The notes under the pieces were generated by a model. That model was not told where the DNA came from. It did not search any database and worked only from the letters and a program-made list of their open reading frames with translations. Of a stretch of DNA of 64,000 nucleotides, positions 52,681 to 61,601 are shown piece after piece. Source of the stretch: Verrucomicrobiaceae bacterium UBA7681 (GTDB lineage Bacteria; Verrucomicrobiota; Verrucomicrobiia; Verrucomicrobiales; Verrucomicrobiaceae); NCBI GenBank assembly GCA_002482965.1, contig DLGZ01000048.1, positions 257,935 to 321,934 of the forward strand. The letters are read 5' to 3'. Both the position numbers and the translations under genes were made by a program. Within the stretch, counting starts at the first letter, position 1; every line of letters starts with the position of its first letter.

Positions 52681-54984
52681 CTACCGCTTGGGCCAGTTCA
52701 ACTGTTTGTGCAGGAAGTCGAAAGTGCCCAGGCCGTTGATGGTGTGCCCACCGTTGAAGAACTCGATTTCAGTACGTTCTTCCATGCCAAACTGCGCGTA
52801 GAGCCAGCGCGTCTTGGCATATTCATAGGCGACCCAGGGGTCGATGGAGACGCCGTCGTGATGGCCGCGCTCGACCATGAAAGGTCGTGGAAACATGAGG
52901 TAGGTGAGTTCGGCGTAGCTGAAAGTGCTGCCCATGTTGAAGTAGGGCATCTCCCACTCGTCCGTGAACATGAAGCTGTGCTTGTCCTCGGTGGTGGCCA
53001 CCTTGCGGGTCCAGTCGTTAAAGTCACCGGAGCAGATGGAAAGGCAGTAGCCGTCCAGCAGCGGCGGAATGCGCACAGCAGATTCTCCGCCGTAGCTGAG
53101 TCCGTAAAAGCCGATGCGTTTTGCATCCACCTGCGGCAACGCTGAGAGCCAGTTGAGCCACTGCTCATGATGGCGCAGCATGACGGAAAACATGGAGGCT
53201 TTCACTGTGTTGCCTTTGCGTGAGAGCATGCGGTACTGCTCCTCTTCATTGTACAAGTTGTGCGGGGCAAGGGTGATGAATCCGCGCTCGGCGAGATGGG
53301 CGGCGAAGTCATGGTAGGCAGGCTTGTCGCCTTCGATCACGTCCTTGGGAACGCCATGGCGTCCATGCTGGCAGACGACGACGGGGCGCTTCTCTCCGGG
53401 CTGCATATCCTTGGGCAGCAGCAGAACACCCCAGGCGAAACCTTCACCGCCGACATCCAGCACGACTTCGTAACCAGTCCACTTTGGTTTGTCGTAAATC
53501 TTGCGTGTGCGCGGCTTCGGCGTGGGCAGCGGCGCATCGATCCTGCCGATCACTTCGTCCCAGAACGTTTTGCGAAAGTCCTTGGCCGCAGCGATGAACT
53601 TGTCGGGTTTCTTGTCGGCAAACTGCGCGTAGGTCCAGGCATCATTACGGAACTCCGGCATGGCCTTGTAGAGGAAAAAATCATTTCTGACCTGATCCGA
53701 ACCACGGATCAAGCGCTGTACATGCCCCTCGATTTCCTTCATCTGCGCAAACTGACGGACGGACGGCAGGTGTGACTGGCGCAGGCTCTGCGGCAGATCT
53801 TTGGACAGCGCCATGTTTGCATCGGACTTGAGCAGCTTCGCAAAGGCATTGGCTGCGGCAGCATCACCGCGCACAAGAGAGCGAGGCTGGAGGCTGGGCG
53901 GCACCAATGAATCAATGCGCTGATACTCCGCCTGCACGTCGTCAAATTCGGGTGTGCTGAGCCTGCCGGGGGCGGCCTGGCTTTTTTTGCCCTTGGGCTC
54001 CGGGGGGCCGTCCACCTTCGGCTCATCTGCATACTGAATGACGAGTCCGCGTGGGGCGATGAGGGAGGCAATTTCTGCATCGCCAAATTCAGCGAGCAGT
54101 CCCCACACATTGCGGTACAGCGGCTCGCGCCAGGTGCGCTGGCGTGATTTGAAATAACCACTGACCAGCGCCGCGTCGATGCGCGGATCGACGGCGGCTG
54201 CATACATGGCTATGAGTCCGCCCTCACCGTAGCCCGCGACGCCAATTTGGTCATGGCGGTGAATGTTGATCCAGTCCACCAGCGCCAGCACCTTCTGCAC
54301 TTCGTAGCCGATGATGTGCCGGCCCATCATGTAGGCCTGCCGGTGAATCCATTCACGATGCGGCATGTTCGTCATGAGGATCGCCGGATTACCCGAGCCA
54401 GCATCGCTGCGATTGATCAAGACCGGCACGATGACTGCGAAGCCATTTTCCACGAAGCGCCGGGCGATCTGCGCATCCGGTGCCACTCCGGGAGCCAGAC
54501 CGGCGATCTGTTCAGGAGTCTGATCCGCGTCCGGCAGTGCGATGATGTAGCCACGTGGCTTGCCTTTCGGTTCCAGCAGCAGGCCTTCACCCGACACTTG
54601 CTCCAGCACCGGCCAGCGGACCTGATAGATGCGATAGGTCTTTGTCTTGCCCACCAACGCCAGATTCGTCTCATCACCGTAACGCTCCAATGATACCGGC
54701 ACACGCTTGTCCCTGAGGCCGATGATGTGCTTGAAGCGCTCACGATTCTCATGGACCGACTCTCCATACGCATGCGGCGACGACACATTGCGGTGCCAGT
54801 ACTGCGCGCGCGTTTTCAGCGAGTCGGCAATCATCTGGTCCATGTCCTCCAGCGCCGCCGCGTGCATCTGCTCGGAGATGTCACTGTCCTTGATCAGCGG
54901 CTGCGTGTCCGGCAGTGTTTCCGGCTGCTGGGCCAATGCGCGCGCTCCCAGCAGGAGGGTGGCAAGAACGAGCGAAAGTTTCAT
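52681..54984 (-). CDS. Exported tandem alpha/beta-hydrolase (acetyl xylan esterase-like)
   Basis: This 767-residue exported protein (signal peptide MKLSLVLATLLLGARALA) contains two alpha/beta-hydrolase domains. In the second, a complete catalytic set can be proposed: S630 in GLSYGG, D710 in ERGHHDG and H747 in GGHTING. In the first (about 110-330), the nucleophile elbow reads GYGEG with Gly253 where Ser is expected, so that domain is probably inactive and structural. Relatives are annotated as acetyl xylan esterases or dienelactone hydrolase-like proteins; deacetylation of plant or algal polysaccharides is an inference. Confidence 0.85.
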   Translation of the reverse strand: MKLSLVLATLLLGARALAQQPETLPDTQPLIKDSDISEQMHAAALEDMDQMIADSLKTRAQYWHRNVSSPHAYGESVHENRERFKHIIGLRDKRVPVSLERYGDETNLALVGKTKTYRIYQVRWPVLEQVSGEGLLLEPKGKPRGYIIALPDADQTPEQIAGLAPGVAPDAQIARRFVENGFAVIVPVLINRSDAGSGNPAILMTNMPHREWIHRQAYMMGRHIIGYEVQKVLALVDWINIHRHDQIGVAGYGEGGLIAMYAAAVDPRIDAALVSGYFKSRQRTWREPLYRNVWGLLAEFGDAEIASLIAPRGLVIQYADEPKVDGPPEPKGKKSQAAPGRLSTPEFDDVQAEYQRIDSLVPPSLQPRSLVRGDAAAANAFAKLLKSDANMALSKDLPQSLRQSHLPSVRQFAQMKEIEGHVQRLIRGSDQVRNDFFLYKAMPEFRNDAWTYAQFADKKPDKFIAAAKDFRKTFWDEVIGRIDAPLPTPKPRTRKIYDKPKWTGYEVVLDVGGEGFAWGVLLLPKDMQPGEKRPVVVCQHGRHGVPKDVIEGDKPAYHDFAAHLAERGFITLAPHNLYNEEEQYRMLSRKGNTVKASMFSVMLRHHEQWLNWLSALPQVDAKRIGFYGLSYGGESAVRIPPLLDGYCLSICSGDFNDWTRKVATTEDKHSFMFTDEWEMPYFNMGSTFSYAELTYLMFPRPFMVERGHHDGVSIDPWVAYEYAKTRWLYAQFGMEERTEIEFFNGGHTINGLGTFDFLHKQLNWPKR

Positions 54985-55045
54985 GCTGATGAATCAACGC
55001 TCATCACGTCAGTCTTGCAAACGTGAGGGACTTGTGCACCGGCCG

Positions 55046-55076
55046 AATTAAAACTGGCATTGCCCAATGGGCAGTG
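55046..55076 (-). terminator. Probable terminator of the lysA-metF-ROK run
   Basis: An 8-bp hairpin with one wobble pair (55058-55065 with 55069-55076, arms CATTGCCC and GGGCAGTG, loop AAT) is followed on the minus strand, after CCAG, by TTTTAATT. It is 16 bases beyond the stop of the ROK gene. Confidence 0.5.
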
Positions 55077-55091
55077 GGAAAGCACGACGGC

Positions 55092-56039
55092 TCAGGACGA
55101 TGGAGTCTCGGCCTTCTGCTTCAGATGCCGGTCCAGTTCAAACTTTCCGAGCGCCAGCGCACCGAGCAAACCTGAGCGTGCGCCCAGCCCGGGAGCGACG
55201 ATGAAGTCGTCGATGTTGCGACCGAGTTCGGGGACGCGAAGGTAGCCGTTGTTGAGCTTGTGAAGCTGGCCGCGGATGAGAGGCAGGATGTGATCCTGAC
55301 TCATAACACCACCGCCGAGAATGATGCGTTTGGGCGAAATGCTGAGCGTGAGGTTCAGCAGTGCATGCGCCATGACATCGGCCACTTCCTCCCAAGCGGG
55401 ATGGTCGGGCGGCAGTGCATCCGCTTTGACGCCCCAGCGTGAGGCAAGGGAGGTGCCGCTGACGTAGCCTTCGACGCAGCTTTTGTGAAACGGGCAGTGG
55501 CAGGCCTGCTGGATGGCCGAAGAATTGTGCGGAGGTGGCACCAGAAGATGACCGATCTCGGGATGGAGCAGGCCGTGCAGCAACTGACCGTTGATGAGCA
55601 CCCCGCCGCCAACGCCGGTGCCGACGGTGATGTAAATGAGCGGATCAGTGCCCTGCCCGGCTCCCCAGAGGTATTCACCGAGCACGGCGGCGTTCACATC
55701 CGTGTCCCAGGCGATGGGCACATGGTAGCGATCCTGCAGCTTGGGCACAATGTTGGTAAACTGCCAGCCGGGCTTGGGCGTGGAGGTGATGTAGCCGTAG
55801 GTCTCGCTGTTTTTATCGAGATCGATCGGGCCAAAGGAGCCAATGCCGATGGCAGCGATGGAGCCGTACTTCGACTTGGCCATCGACAGAAAGCGGGTCA
55901 CTCCACCAAGAGTTTCTTCCGGCGTGGTGGTGGCAATGCGGGTGACGTCACGCACATCGTGAGGACCGGTGCCGACCGCACACACAAACTTGGTGCCGCC
56001 GGCCTCAATAGCAGCGATGAGGGGGGCATCTTCGCTCAT
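55092..56039 (-). CDS. ROK family sugar kinase (fructokinase-like)
   Basis: This 315-residue ROK protein is probably a fructokinase. It has the ATP site IAAIEAGGTKFVCAVG, the catalytic Asp in WDTDVNAAVLGEY, GTGVGGGVLINGQLLHG, and the zinc site EIGHLLV...CHCPFHKSCVEGYVSG, in the form typical of fructokinases and mannokinases rather than glucokinase. It has no DNA-binding domain, so it is not a ROK repressor. Its start overlaps the metF stop by 4 bases, as the last gene of the run. Confidence 0.9.
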   Translation of the reverse strand: MSEDAPLIAAIEAGGTKFVCAVGTGPHDVRDVTRIATTTPEETLGGVTRFLSMAKSKYGSIAAIGIGSFGPIDLDKNSETYGYITSTPKPGWQFTNIVPKLQDRYHVPIAWDTDVNAAVLGEYLWGAGQGTDPLIYITVGTGVGGGVLINGQLLHGLLHPEIGHLLVPPPHNSSAIQQACHCPFHKSCVEGYVSGTSLASRWGVKADALPPDHPAWEEVADVMAHALLNLTLSISPKRIILGGGVMSQDHILPLIRGQLHKLNNGYLRVPELGRNIDDFIVAPGLGARSGLLGALALGKFELDRHLKQKAETPSS

Positions 56040-56959
56040 GATTGCGGACGCACGGCGGCGGAGTCACGGATGCCGAGACTGGAGTAGATCTCACGCGTGG
56101 CGTGGGATTTGTTCAAGGTGTAAAAGTGGATGCCATCCACGCCGTGGTCGAGCAGGTCGCGGCATTGCTCGGTGGCGTAGTGGATGCCTACTTTTTCCAC
56201 GGCGGCTTCGTCACCGCCACAGCGCTGAATGGCGCGCAGGAGCTTGGCCGGGTAACGCGCACCGGCGGCGAGTTCGGCCATGCGGCGCATGCCGGAGGCG
56301 CTGGTGATGGGCATGATGCCGGCAATGATCGGGATGTTGATCCCGGCCAGCTGGCAGCGTTCACGGAAGTCGTAGAAGTCGTGGTTATCGAAGAACAACT
56401 GGGTGCAGATGTAGTCCGCTCCGGCATCGACCTTGGCCTTGAGATGATCCATTTCCAGCACGCGGTTCGGCGTGGTGGGATGACCTTCGGGGAATCCGGC
56501 GACACCGATGCCGAAGCCGCGCTTGTCGGGATGCGCACCGCTGTCGTTGAACTTCTTGATGAAGGCGACGAGGTCGGCGGCGTGCTGGAAGGCATCTTTT
56601 GCTCGGTCGTAGTTGGCGAGATTCTTCGGGGGATCACCGCCAAGGGCGAGGATATTGCTCACACCTGCCTTCGCATAGCGCTCCAGGATGGAGGCAATGT
56701 CGGTCTCGCTGTGGCAGACGCAGGTGAGGTGCGGCACGGCATCGAGACTGGTGGTGGTGTTGATGCGCACCACAAGGTCATGCGTCAGCTCGCGCGTGGA
56801 GCCGCCTGCGCCGTAGGTGACGCTGACAAACGAAGGCTTGAATGCTTCGAGTTCGCCGATGGTCTGATACAGCGCTTCAAACGCCTCGGCGCTTTTCGGC
56901 GGGAAGAACTCAAACGAGAGAGTGGGACGCTGGTCTTGGAGGATGTCGGCGATGTGCAT
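56036..56959 (-). CDS. metF: 5,10-methylenetetrahydrofolate reductase
   Basis: MetF reduces methylene-THF to methyl-THF for methionine synthesis, using FAD. The 307-residue TIM-barrel protein has TLSFEFFPPKSAEAFEALYQTI at the start, SVTYGAGGSTR, HLTCVCHSETDIASILERYAKAGVSNILALGGD, and FPEGHPTTPN. The length and motifs are standard. It lies 21 bases after lysA and overlaps the ROK kinase by 4 bases. No riboswitch is visible in the short upstream gap, so control probably comes from further upstream. Confidence 0.96.
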   Translation of the reverse strand: MHIADILQDQRPTLSFEFFPPKSAEAFEALYQTIGELEAFKPSFVSVTYGAGGSTRELTHDLVVRINTTTSLDAVPHLTCVCHSETDIASILERYAKAGVSNILALGGDPPKNLANYDRAKDAFQHAADLVAFIKKFNDSGAHPDKRGFGIGVAGFPEGHPTTPNRVLEMDHLKAKVDAGADYICTQLFFDNHDFYDFRERCQLAGINIPIIAGIMPITSASGMRRMAELAAGARYPAKLLRAIQRCGGDEAAVEKVGIHYATEQCRDLLDHGVDGIHFYTLNKSHATREIYSSLGIRDSAAVRPQS

Positions 56960-56980
56960 CGTGTAGGTGCGCGTAAGTAA

Positions 56981-58273
56981 TCAGGCGATGTGCTCGCCTT
57001 TGAGGACGTCTTCGAGGGTCTGGCGTTCGCGCACGACGGTGGCTTTGTCACCATCGACGAGGATTTCAGCGGGCATGGGGCGGGTGTTGTAGTTCGAAGC
57101 CATGGTGAAACCATAAGCTCCGGCGCTGAGCACGGCGAGATATTCGCCTTCCTTGACGAGCGGGAGTTCTCGGTTCTGGGCGAGGAAGTCGCCGGATTCA
57201 CAGATCGGACCGACGACATCGACCTTCTCGACGGTGTCGTTTGCGGGCTGCTTGAGCGGCACAATTTGATGCCAGCCTTCATACAGCGTCGGGCGGATGA
57301 GGTCATTCATGCCCGCATCGACGATCTTGAAGATTTTGGCGGAGCCGCGTTTTTCGTAGAGCACCTTGGTGAGCATGACGCCGGCGTTGCCGACCATGAA
57401 GCGGCCGGGTTCACAGAGAATGCGCAAGCCGAGCGGTTCGAGGTGAGGAACCACGGCTTCGGCATAGGCCTGAATCGTGAGCGGATGGACTTCGGCATTT
57501 TCCTGCCACCAGGCGGAGTCACCGGAGTCGAGGCTCTGCTTGTAGTTGATGCCGATACCGCCGCCAATGCTGAAGAACTCGATGCCGTAGCTCTTTTTCA
57601 CCTGAGTCACCAGTGGGATGACCTTTTGCACGGCTTCGAGGAAGGGATCGACATTGGTGAGCTGCGAACCGATGTGCATCTGCAGGCCCTTGATGATCAG
57701 ATTGGGGCAGTCGGCGGCGACGCGGGCATAGACGTCGAGGATCTGGTCGAAATCGATGCCGAACTTGTTCTCACTTTTGCCGGTGGTGATCTTGGCGTGC
57801 GTTTTCGCATCCACATTGGGGTTCACGCGGACGGCCACGGGGGCCTGCATGCCGAGCTCGCCAGCGACCTGGTTGATGTAGTGCAGTTCGGCCTCGGACT
57901 CGGCGTTGAAGCAGTAGATGCCCTGCTTGAGGGCGTACTCGATTTCGTCGCGGGTTTTGCCGACACCGGCAAAGGTGCATTTGGCGGGATCGCCACCGGC
58001 CTTGATGACTCGGTAGAGTTCGCCTGCGGAAACGATGTCAAAGCCGCCGCCGAGTTTGGCGATGGTGTTGAGGACGGCGATGTTTGAGTTCGCCTTCACC
58101 GCGAAGCAGATCAGGTGGTCCAGCTTTGCCATGGCGGCGTCCAAACGCGTGTAGTGGCCGGCGATGGTGCTCTTGGAATAGACATAGAGAGGCGTGCCGT
58201 GTTTCTCGGCAAGGGACTGAAGCGAGACGTTTTCGGCAAATAACTGACCTTGGTGGTAGCGGAAGCTGTGCAT
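56981..58273 (-). CDS. lysA: Diaminopimelate decarboxylase
   Basis: LysA decarboxylates meso-diaminopimelate to lysine. From the ATG at 58273 it has 430 residues, the usual length; an in-frame upstream ATG at 58525 lies within the neighbouring gene. The PLP lysine is K60 in CFAVKANSN, and other blocks are FDIVSAGELYRVIKAGGDP, IGGGIGI and ICESGDFLA with the conserved Cys. With dapL at 8240-9472 this shows the lysine pathway, and meso-DAP is available for peptidoglycan. Confidence 0.96.
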   Translation of the reverse strand: MHSFRYHQGQLFAENVSLQSLAEKHGTPLYVYSKSTIAGHYTRLDAAMAKLDHLICFAVKANSNIAVLNTIAKLGGGFDIVSAGELYRVIKAGGDPAKCTFAGVGKTRDEIEYALKQGIYCFNAESEAELHYINQVAGELGMQAPVAVRVNPNVDAKTHAKITTGKSENKFGIDFDQILDVYARVAADCPNLIIKGLQMHIGSQLTNVDPFLEAVQKVIPLVTQVKKSYGIEFFSIGGGIGINYKQSLDSGDSAWWQENAEVHPLTIQAYAEAVVPHLEPLGLRILCEPGRFMVGNAGVMLTKVLYEKRGSAKIFKIVDAGMNDLIRPTLYEGWHQIVPLKQPANDTVEKVDVVGPICESGDFLAQNRELPLVKEGEYLAVLSAGAYGFTMASNYNTRPMPAEILVDGDKATVVRERQTLEDVLKGEHIA

Positions 58274-58325
58274 AAGCGGGCGGCGTAAATAGGCGGGATT
58301 CACGCCTGCGCAACCTCGCGACGGT

Positions 58326-59579
58326 TCAACCTTGGTGCATTTCCACGAGTTTCCGCCCGGACGACAGCATTTCCACAAGCCACTGGCGCATGGCCTTGAA
58401 GCCGCGCAGGAGTGCGCCATCCATGACTTCCTGGCAGCCGAAGTGCCGGGCAATCGTGTCTTCCAGCCTGCGATAACGCGGCAGTAGAATGAGGGTGCTG
58501 CGGACGGCAGCAGGTGCTGGCGCATGGCGCTGCGCCAGCGAGGGATTCAGCAGGCCTTTGCAAATGACCATCTCGGCATCTGCCACAGCGATGCGGCACT
58601 CGGGCAAAACCAGCCACGGGTGATAGCTGAGGACGGGGCGGCCTTCAGCATCCTGCTTCAGCCTGACTAGGGTGCGCACGGGAACGCCCTCGGTGCGACG
58701 AGCCAGAAAGCCTTTCACGCCATCTTCCAGATCGGTGGCAGTGGCGCGCTTGTTGAGCAGAAAATCACTGCCCATGAGCGTGCCGAACAGCGTGAGGCGA
58801 AACGACCAGCCAGCGAACAGCAGACCGATGAGAATCAGCAGGAGGGAGACAGCGGCACCGACATAGGGATGAATCAGGGTGCTGCCAGCCACCAGTGCCA
58901 TGAGGCCAAGTTTGACGAGTTTGAGACCCGCATCGACGATACCAAAGGGAGAGAGCGCGATGAGCACGTTGATGGCGTGCGAGCTGAGCCAGACGACGCC
59001 GAAGGCCACAATGGCCACGGGGATTGAAATCCAGGGCGTATGGACGCCAAAGTCGATCACGCTTGCAAGTGGCATTACCGCCAATCCTGAGTCCGCCAGC
59101 TCATTCATGGCCTGCGGGGGCTGGACCTTGTTAAAATGGGCCATGGCAAGGGCCACCAGAGGGACGAAACCGACGCTGGCGACGAGGGCGCTGAGCTTAT
59201 TTTCGAACAGCTCAAGGAAGTCGAGCGGCTTTTTGACCAGCGGTGGAGCGGCGGTGCCTAGGAAGTCTTTGAGAAAGCAGAGTATGATCACCGCCAGACC
59301 CGTGCCCCAAACTCCCGGATGGCAGTACCATGGCAGGCGATGGCGTAAATGCGGCTCGGTCTTGTAGAAGGTCCAGACGCCCATGGCGCTGACACCCAGC
59401 AGCGGGCTGATGGCGACCCCCGTGATTTCAGAGACTCCTTCCGACAAAGAAACGCCGGGCAGCAGCATGGATTCACGCGGCAGCTTGTCCGGCACAGTCT
59501 CGACAGCTTTGAGCAGCGGGGTACTCACCACGGCACCTAGCGCCATGATGAACAAGCAACGGCGAAACAGGGTATTCAT
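58326..59579 (-). CDS. Multi-spanning membrane protein, unknown
   Basis: I do not recognise this protein of about 417 residues. From the ATG at 59579 it begins with a hydrophobic helix (MNTLFRRCLFIMALGAVV), then shows about six hydrophobic segments up to residue 300, among them TGVAISPLLGVSAMGVW, IPVAIVAFGVVWLSSHAINVLI and VSLLLILIGLLFAGWSF. A cytoplasmic-looking C-terminal domain of about 120 residues follows. It lies between the SGNH hydrolase and lysA genes on the same strand, with gaps of 120 and 52 bases. Confidence 0.75.
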   Translation of the reverse strand: MNTLFRRCLFIMALGAVVSTPLLKAVETVPDKLPRESMLLPGVSLSEGVSEITGVAISPLLGVSAMGVWTFYKTEPHLRHRLPWYCHPGVWGTGLAVIILCFLKDFLGTAAPPLVKKPLDFLELFENKLSALVASVGFVPLVALAMAHFNKVQPPQAMNELADSGLAVMPLASVIDFGVHTPWISIPVAIVAFGVVWLSSHAINVLIALSPFGIVDAGLKLVKLGLMALVAGSTLIHPYVGAAVSLLLILIGLLFAGWSFRLTLFGTLMGSDFLLNKRATATDLEDGVKGFLARRTEGVPVRTLVRLKQDAEGRPVLSYHPWLVLPECRIAVADAEMVICKGLLNPSLAQRHAPAPAAVRSTLILLPRYRRLEDTIARHFGCQEVMDGALLRGFKAMRQWLVEMLSSGRKLVEMHQG

Positions 59580-59699
59580 GACAGGTGTGGGTTGGTTCTG
59601 CTGCATGGCCAGATGCAACCCGCCCATGATGCACTGGAATCCACCGCAGGCGCTGACAAAAAATCTCGCTGTGTGGAATGGGCAAACCACCCGCCCACC

Positions 59700-60386
59700 T
59701 CACTTGGCCAGCGCCTTGCCGATCTCCTCGGCGACCTGCTGGGCCAGATATTCGCTGCCTGCGGGGGTGTAATGGACATCACGCGGATTCTGCATCGTGG
59801 CGAGCTGAGGCGTGATGCGGGCGTTCAGATCATCGGTGGCGACGCCGGTTTCTGCCATAACCCGGGCGGCGATTTCGTTGTATTCCTTCACCTGGCCGAA
59901 CTTGCGGGGCGGATTGAGTTCGCCATCGGGGATGGGCGTGGTCGTGGCCCAGATCAGCTTGGCCCCGGTCTTCTTCAGGGTGGCGACGAGGCTGCGCAAA
60001 TTGGCCTCGTAGTCGGCGGGTTCGAACTGGCGTTTGCCGTCGGGCATGAATTTGAGGTCATGGATGCCCCAGTTGAAATGAATCACGTCCCATTTGCCGG
60101 TGCCAAGCCATTTGGTGATGCCAGCAACCCCGTTTTTGGTCGGTCCGCCGTTGGTGGGGATGCGGTGCACGTTGGCCTTGCCCTCCAGCAGTTTACGCAC
60201 GGGCAGGGTGTAGCCGATGGAAATCGAGTCACCGATCAGCAGGACACGGGGAAGACCCGCGACATCCTGAATCGGGTCCATGGCCGGATTCGGAGGGCGT
60301 TTGGCCTTGGCAGGCTGCTGAGCGGTGGCGCTCAGCAGACCACCCAAAACGAGAAAAAACGAAAGAACGGAGGTGCGGCGGTTCAT
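59700..60386 (-). CDS. Exported SGNH/GDSL hydrolase
   Basis: This 228-residue exported hydrolase has a signal peptide (NRRTSVLSFFLVLGGLLSATA) and the SGNH blocks: VLLIGDSISIGY with the catalytic Ser, TNGG, HFNWGIHDLK, and DVHYTPAG with the catalytic Asp-x-x-His. It is probably an esterase acting on acylated carbohydrates in the envelope or outside the cell. It begins 36 bases after purM on the same strand. The substrate is not predictable. Confidence 0.9.
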   Translation of the reverse strand: MNRRTSVLSFFLVLGGLLSATAQQPAKAKRPPNPAMDPIQDVAGLPRVLLIGDSISIGYTLPVRKLLEGKANVHRIPTNGGPTKNGVAGITKWLGTGKWDVIHFNWGIHDLKFMPDGKRQFEPADYEANLRSLVATLKKTGAKLIWATTTPIPDGELNPPRKFGQVKEYNEIAARVMAETGVATDDLNARITPQLATMQNPRDVHYTPAGSEYLAQQVAEEIGKALAK

Positions 60387-60422
60387 GGGACTTCCATTCA
60401 CTGCCTAAAAGCGGTCAATCTT

Positions 60423-61424
60423 TCAGACGATCTCCACGCTGACTTGGGCGCTGGTGTCCATCGTGCCGATCATTACGGCACCCTTGCCGCAGGCGAGAGC
60501 TTTGTCTGCATCCTCTGGCGAAACAATCGCCACCCAACCGAGACCCATGTTGAAGGTGTCCATCGCATCTTTCTTGTCGGCATGGCGCAGCACTTTCTGC
60601 ACCACGTCATTTTGCCAGAACGGAATGCGCAGATTCGCGCCGAGACCGCGCTTCAGGAACATGCGGCCCAGGTTCTCGGGCAGACCACCACCGGTGATGT
60701 GCGCCATCGCCCTCGGGCGGATGCCTGCGGCTTTCAGAGCAGCGGGTTGCTCATGATAGAGCAGCGTAGGCAGCAGCAGAGTGCGCATCTCGTCTTCGCT
60801 GAACTGGATGTTCTCCTTCTCGATGATGCGTCGAACGAGGCTGAAGCCGTTCGCGTGGAAACCCGCGCTGGGCCACCCGATGAGCACGTCACCGGCGGCG
60901 ATGGTGCTGGGATCAAGCATGTCTTCCTTTTCGCAGGCACCGATGGCGAAACCGCTGAGCTCGACCATGCCCTCGGGCACCATGCCGGGCATCTCGGCCG
61001 TCTCACCGCCGGCGAGGATGCAGTTGCACGCCTCCAGATATTCGGTCATGCCGGCGATAATGCGGGTGATCTGCGTCTTCTGAATCTTCGGAATGCCCAC
61101 GTAATCCAGGAACATGATGGGATCTGCCCCCGTGGTGAGCACGTCGTTCACATTCATGGCAACGAGGTCTTTGCCGGCGGCTTCGAGCTGGTCGTGTTTC
61201 AGCAGCAGCTCGATCTTCGTACCGACACCGTCACAGCCTGTGAGGATCATGGGATGCTTGTAGCCGCTGAGATCGTAGGCGGCGGCGAACAGGCCAAAGG
61301 GATTTGCCAGCTTCCGCTTTTGCTGGGTGCGCCGCACCAGCACGCCGATGTCATCGACCAGCGATGCTGCTTCGTGAATATCGACGCCGGCTTCTTTATA
61401 CGTGTGTGCGGAGGGGCTGCTCAT
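60423..61424 (-). CDS. purM: Phosphoribosylformylglycinamidine cyclo-ligase
   Basis: PurM (AIR synthetase) closes the imidazole ring in purine synthesis using ATP. The 333-residue protein shows YKEAGVDIHEAASLVDDI at the start, GCDGVGTKIELLLKHDQ, MNVNDVLTTGADPIMFLDY, LAGGETAEMPGMV and AHITGGGLPENLGRM. The length is normal and no key block is missing. It diverges from a DUF1501 gene over 177 bases and may head the minus-strand run down to the ROK kinase. Confidence 0.96.
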   Translation of the reverse strand: MSSPSAHTYKEAGVDIHEAASLVDDIGVLVRRTQQKRKLANPFGLFAAAYDLSGYKHPMILTGCDGVGTKIELLLKHDQLEAAGKDLVAMNVNDVLTTGADPIMFLDYVGIPKIQKTQITRIIAGMTEYLEACNCILAGGETAEMPGMVPEGMVELSGFAIGACEKEDMLDPSTIAAGDVLIGWPSAGFHANGFSLVRRIIEKENIQFSEDEMRTLLLPTLLYHEQPAALKAAGIRPRAMAHITGGGLPENLGRMFLKRGLGANLRIPFWQNDVVQKVLRHADKKDAMDTFNMGLGWVAIVSPEDADKALACGKGAVMIGTMDTSAQVSVEIV

Positions 61425-61601
61425 GGAAAATAGATGGCCGGTTGCCTAGCCCGAAAGCCGGGGCGGCTCAAACGGAAACTTGGAGCGCGTGCTGCAAGCG
61501 CTGTTTCCACCCCTCCGCCGCTGAAGCGATTTGTCCGGCCAAAGCAAGGCCGACAGTCTCGCGACGTAGGTGTAGGTTCTTCAGTCATTTGCCTCACGCG
61601 C

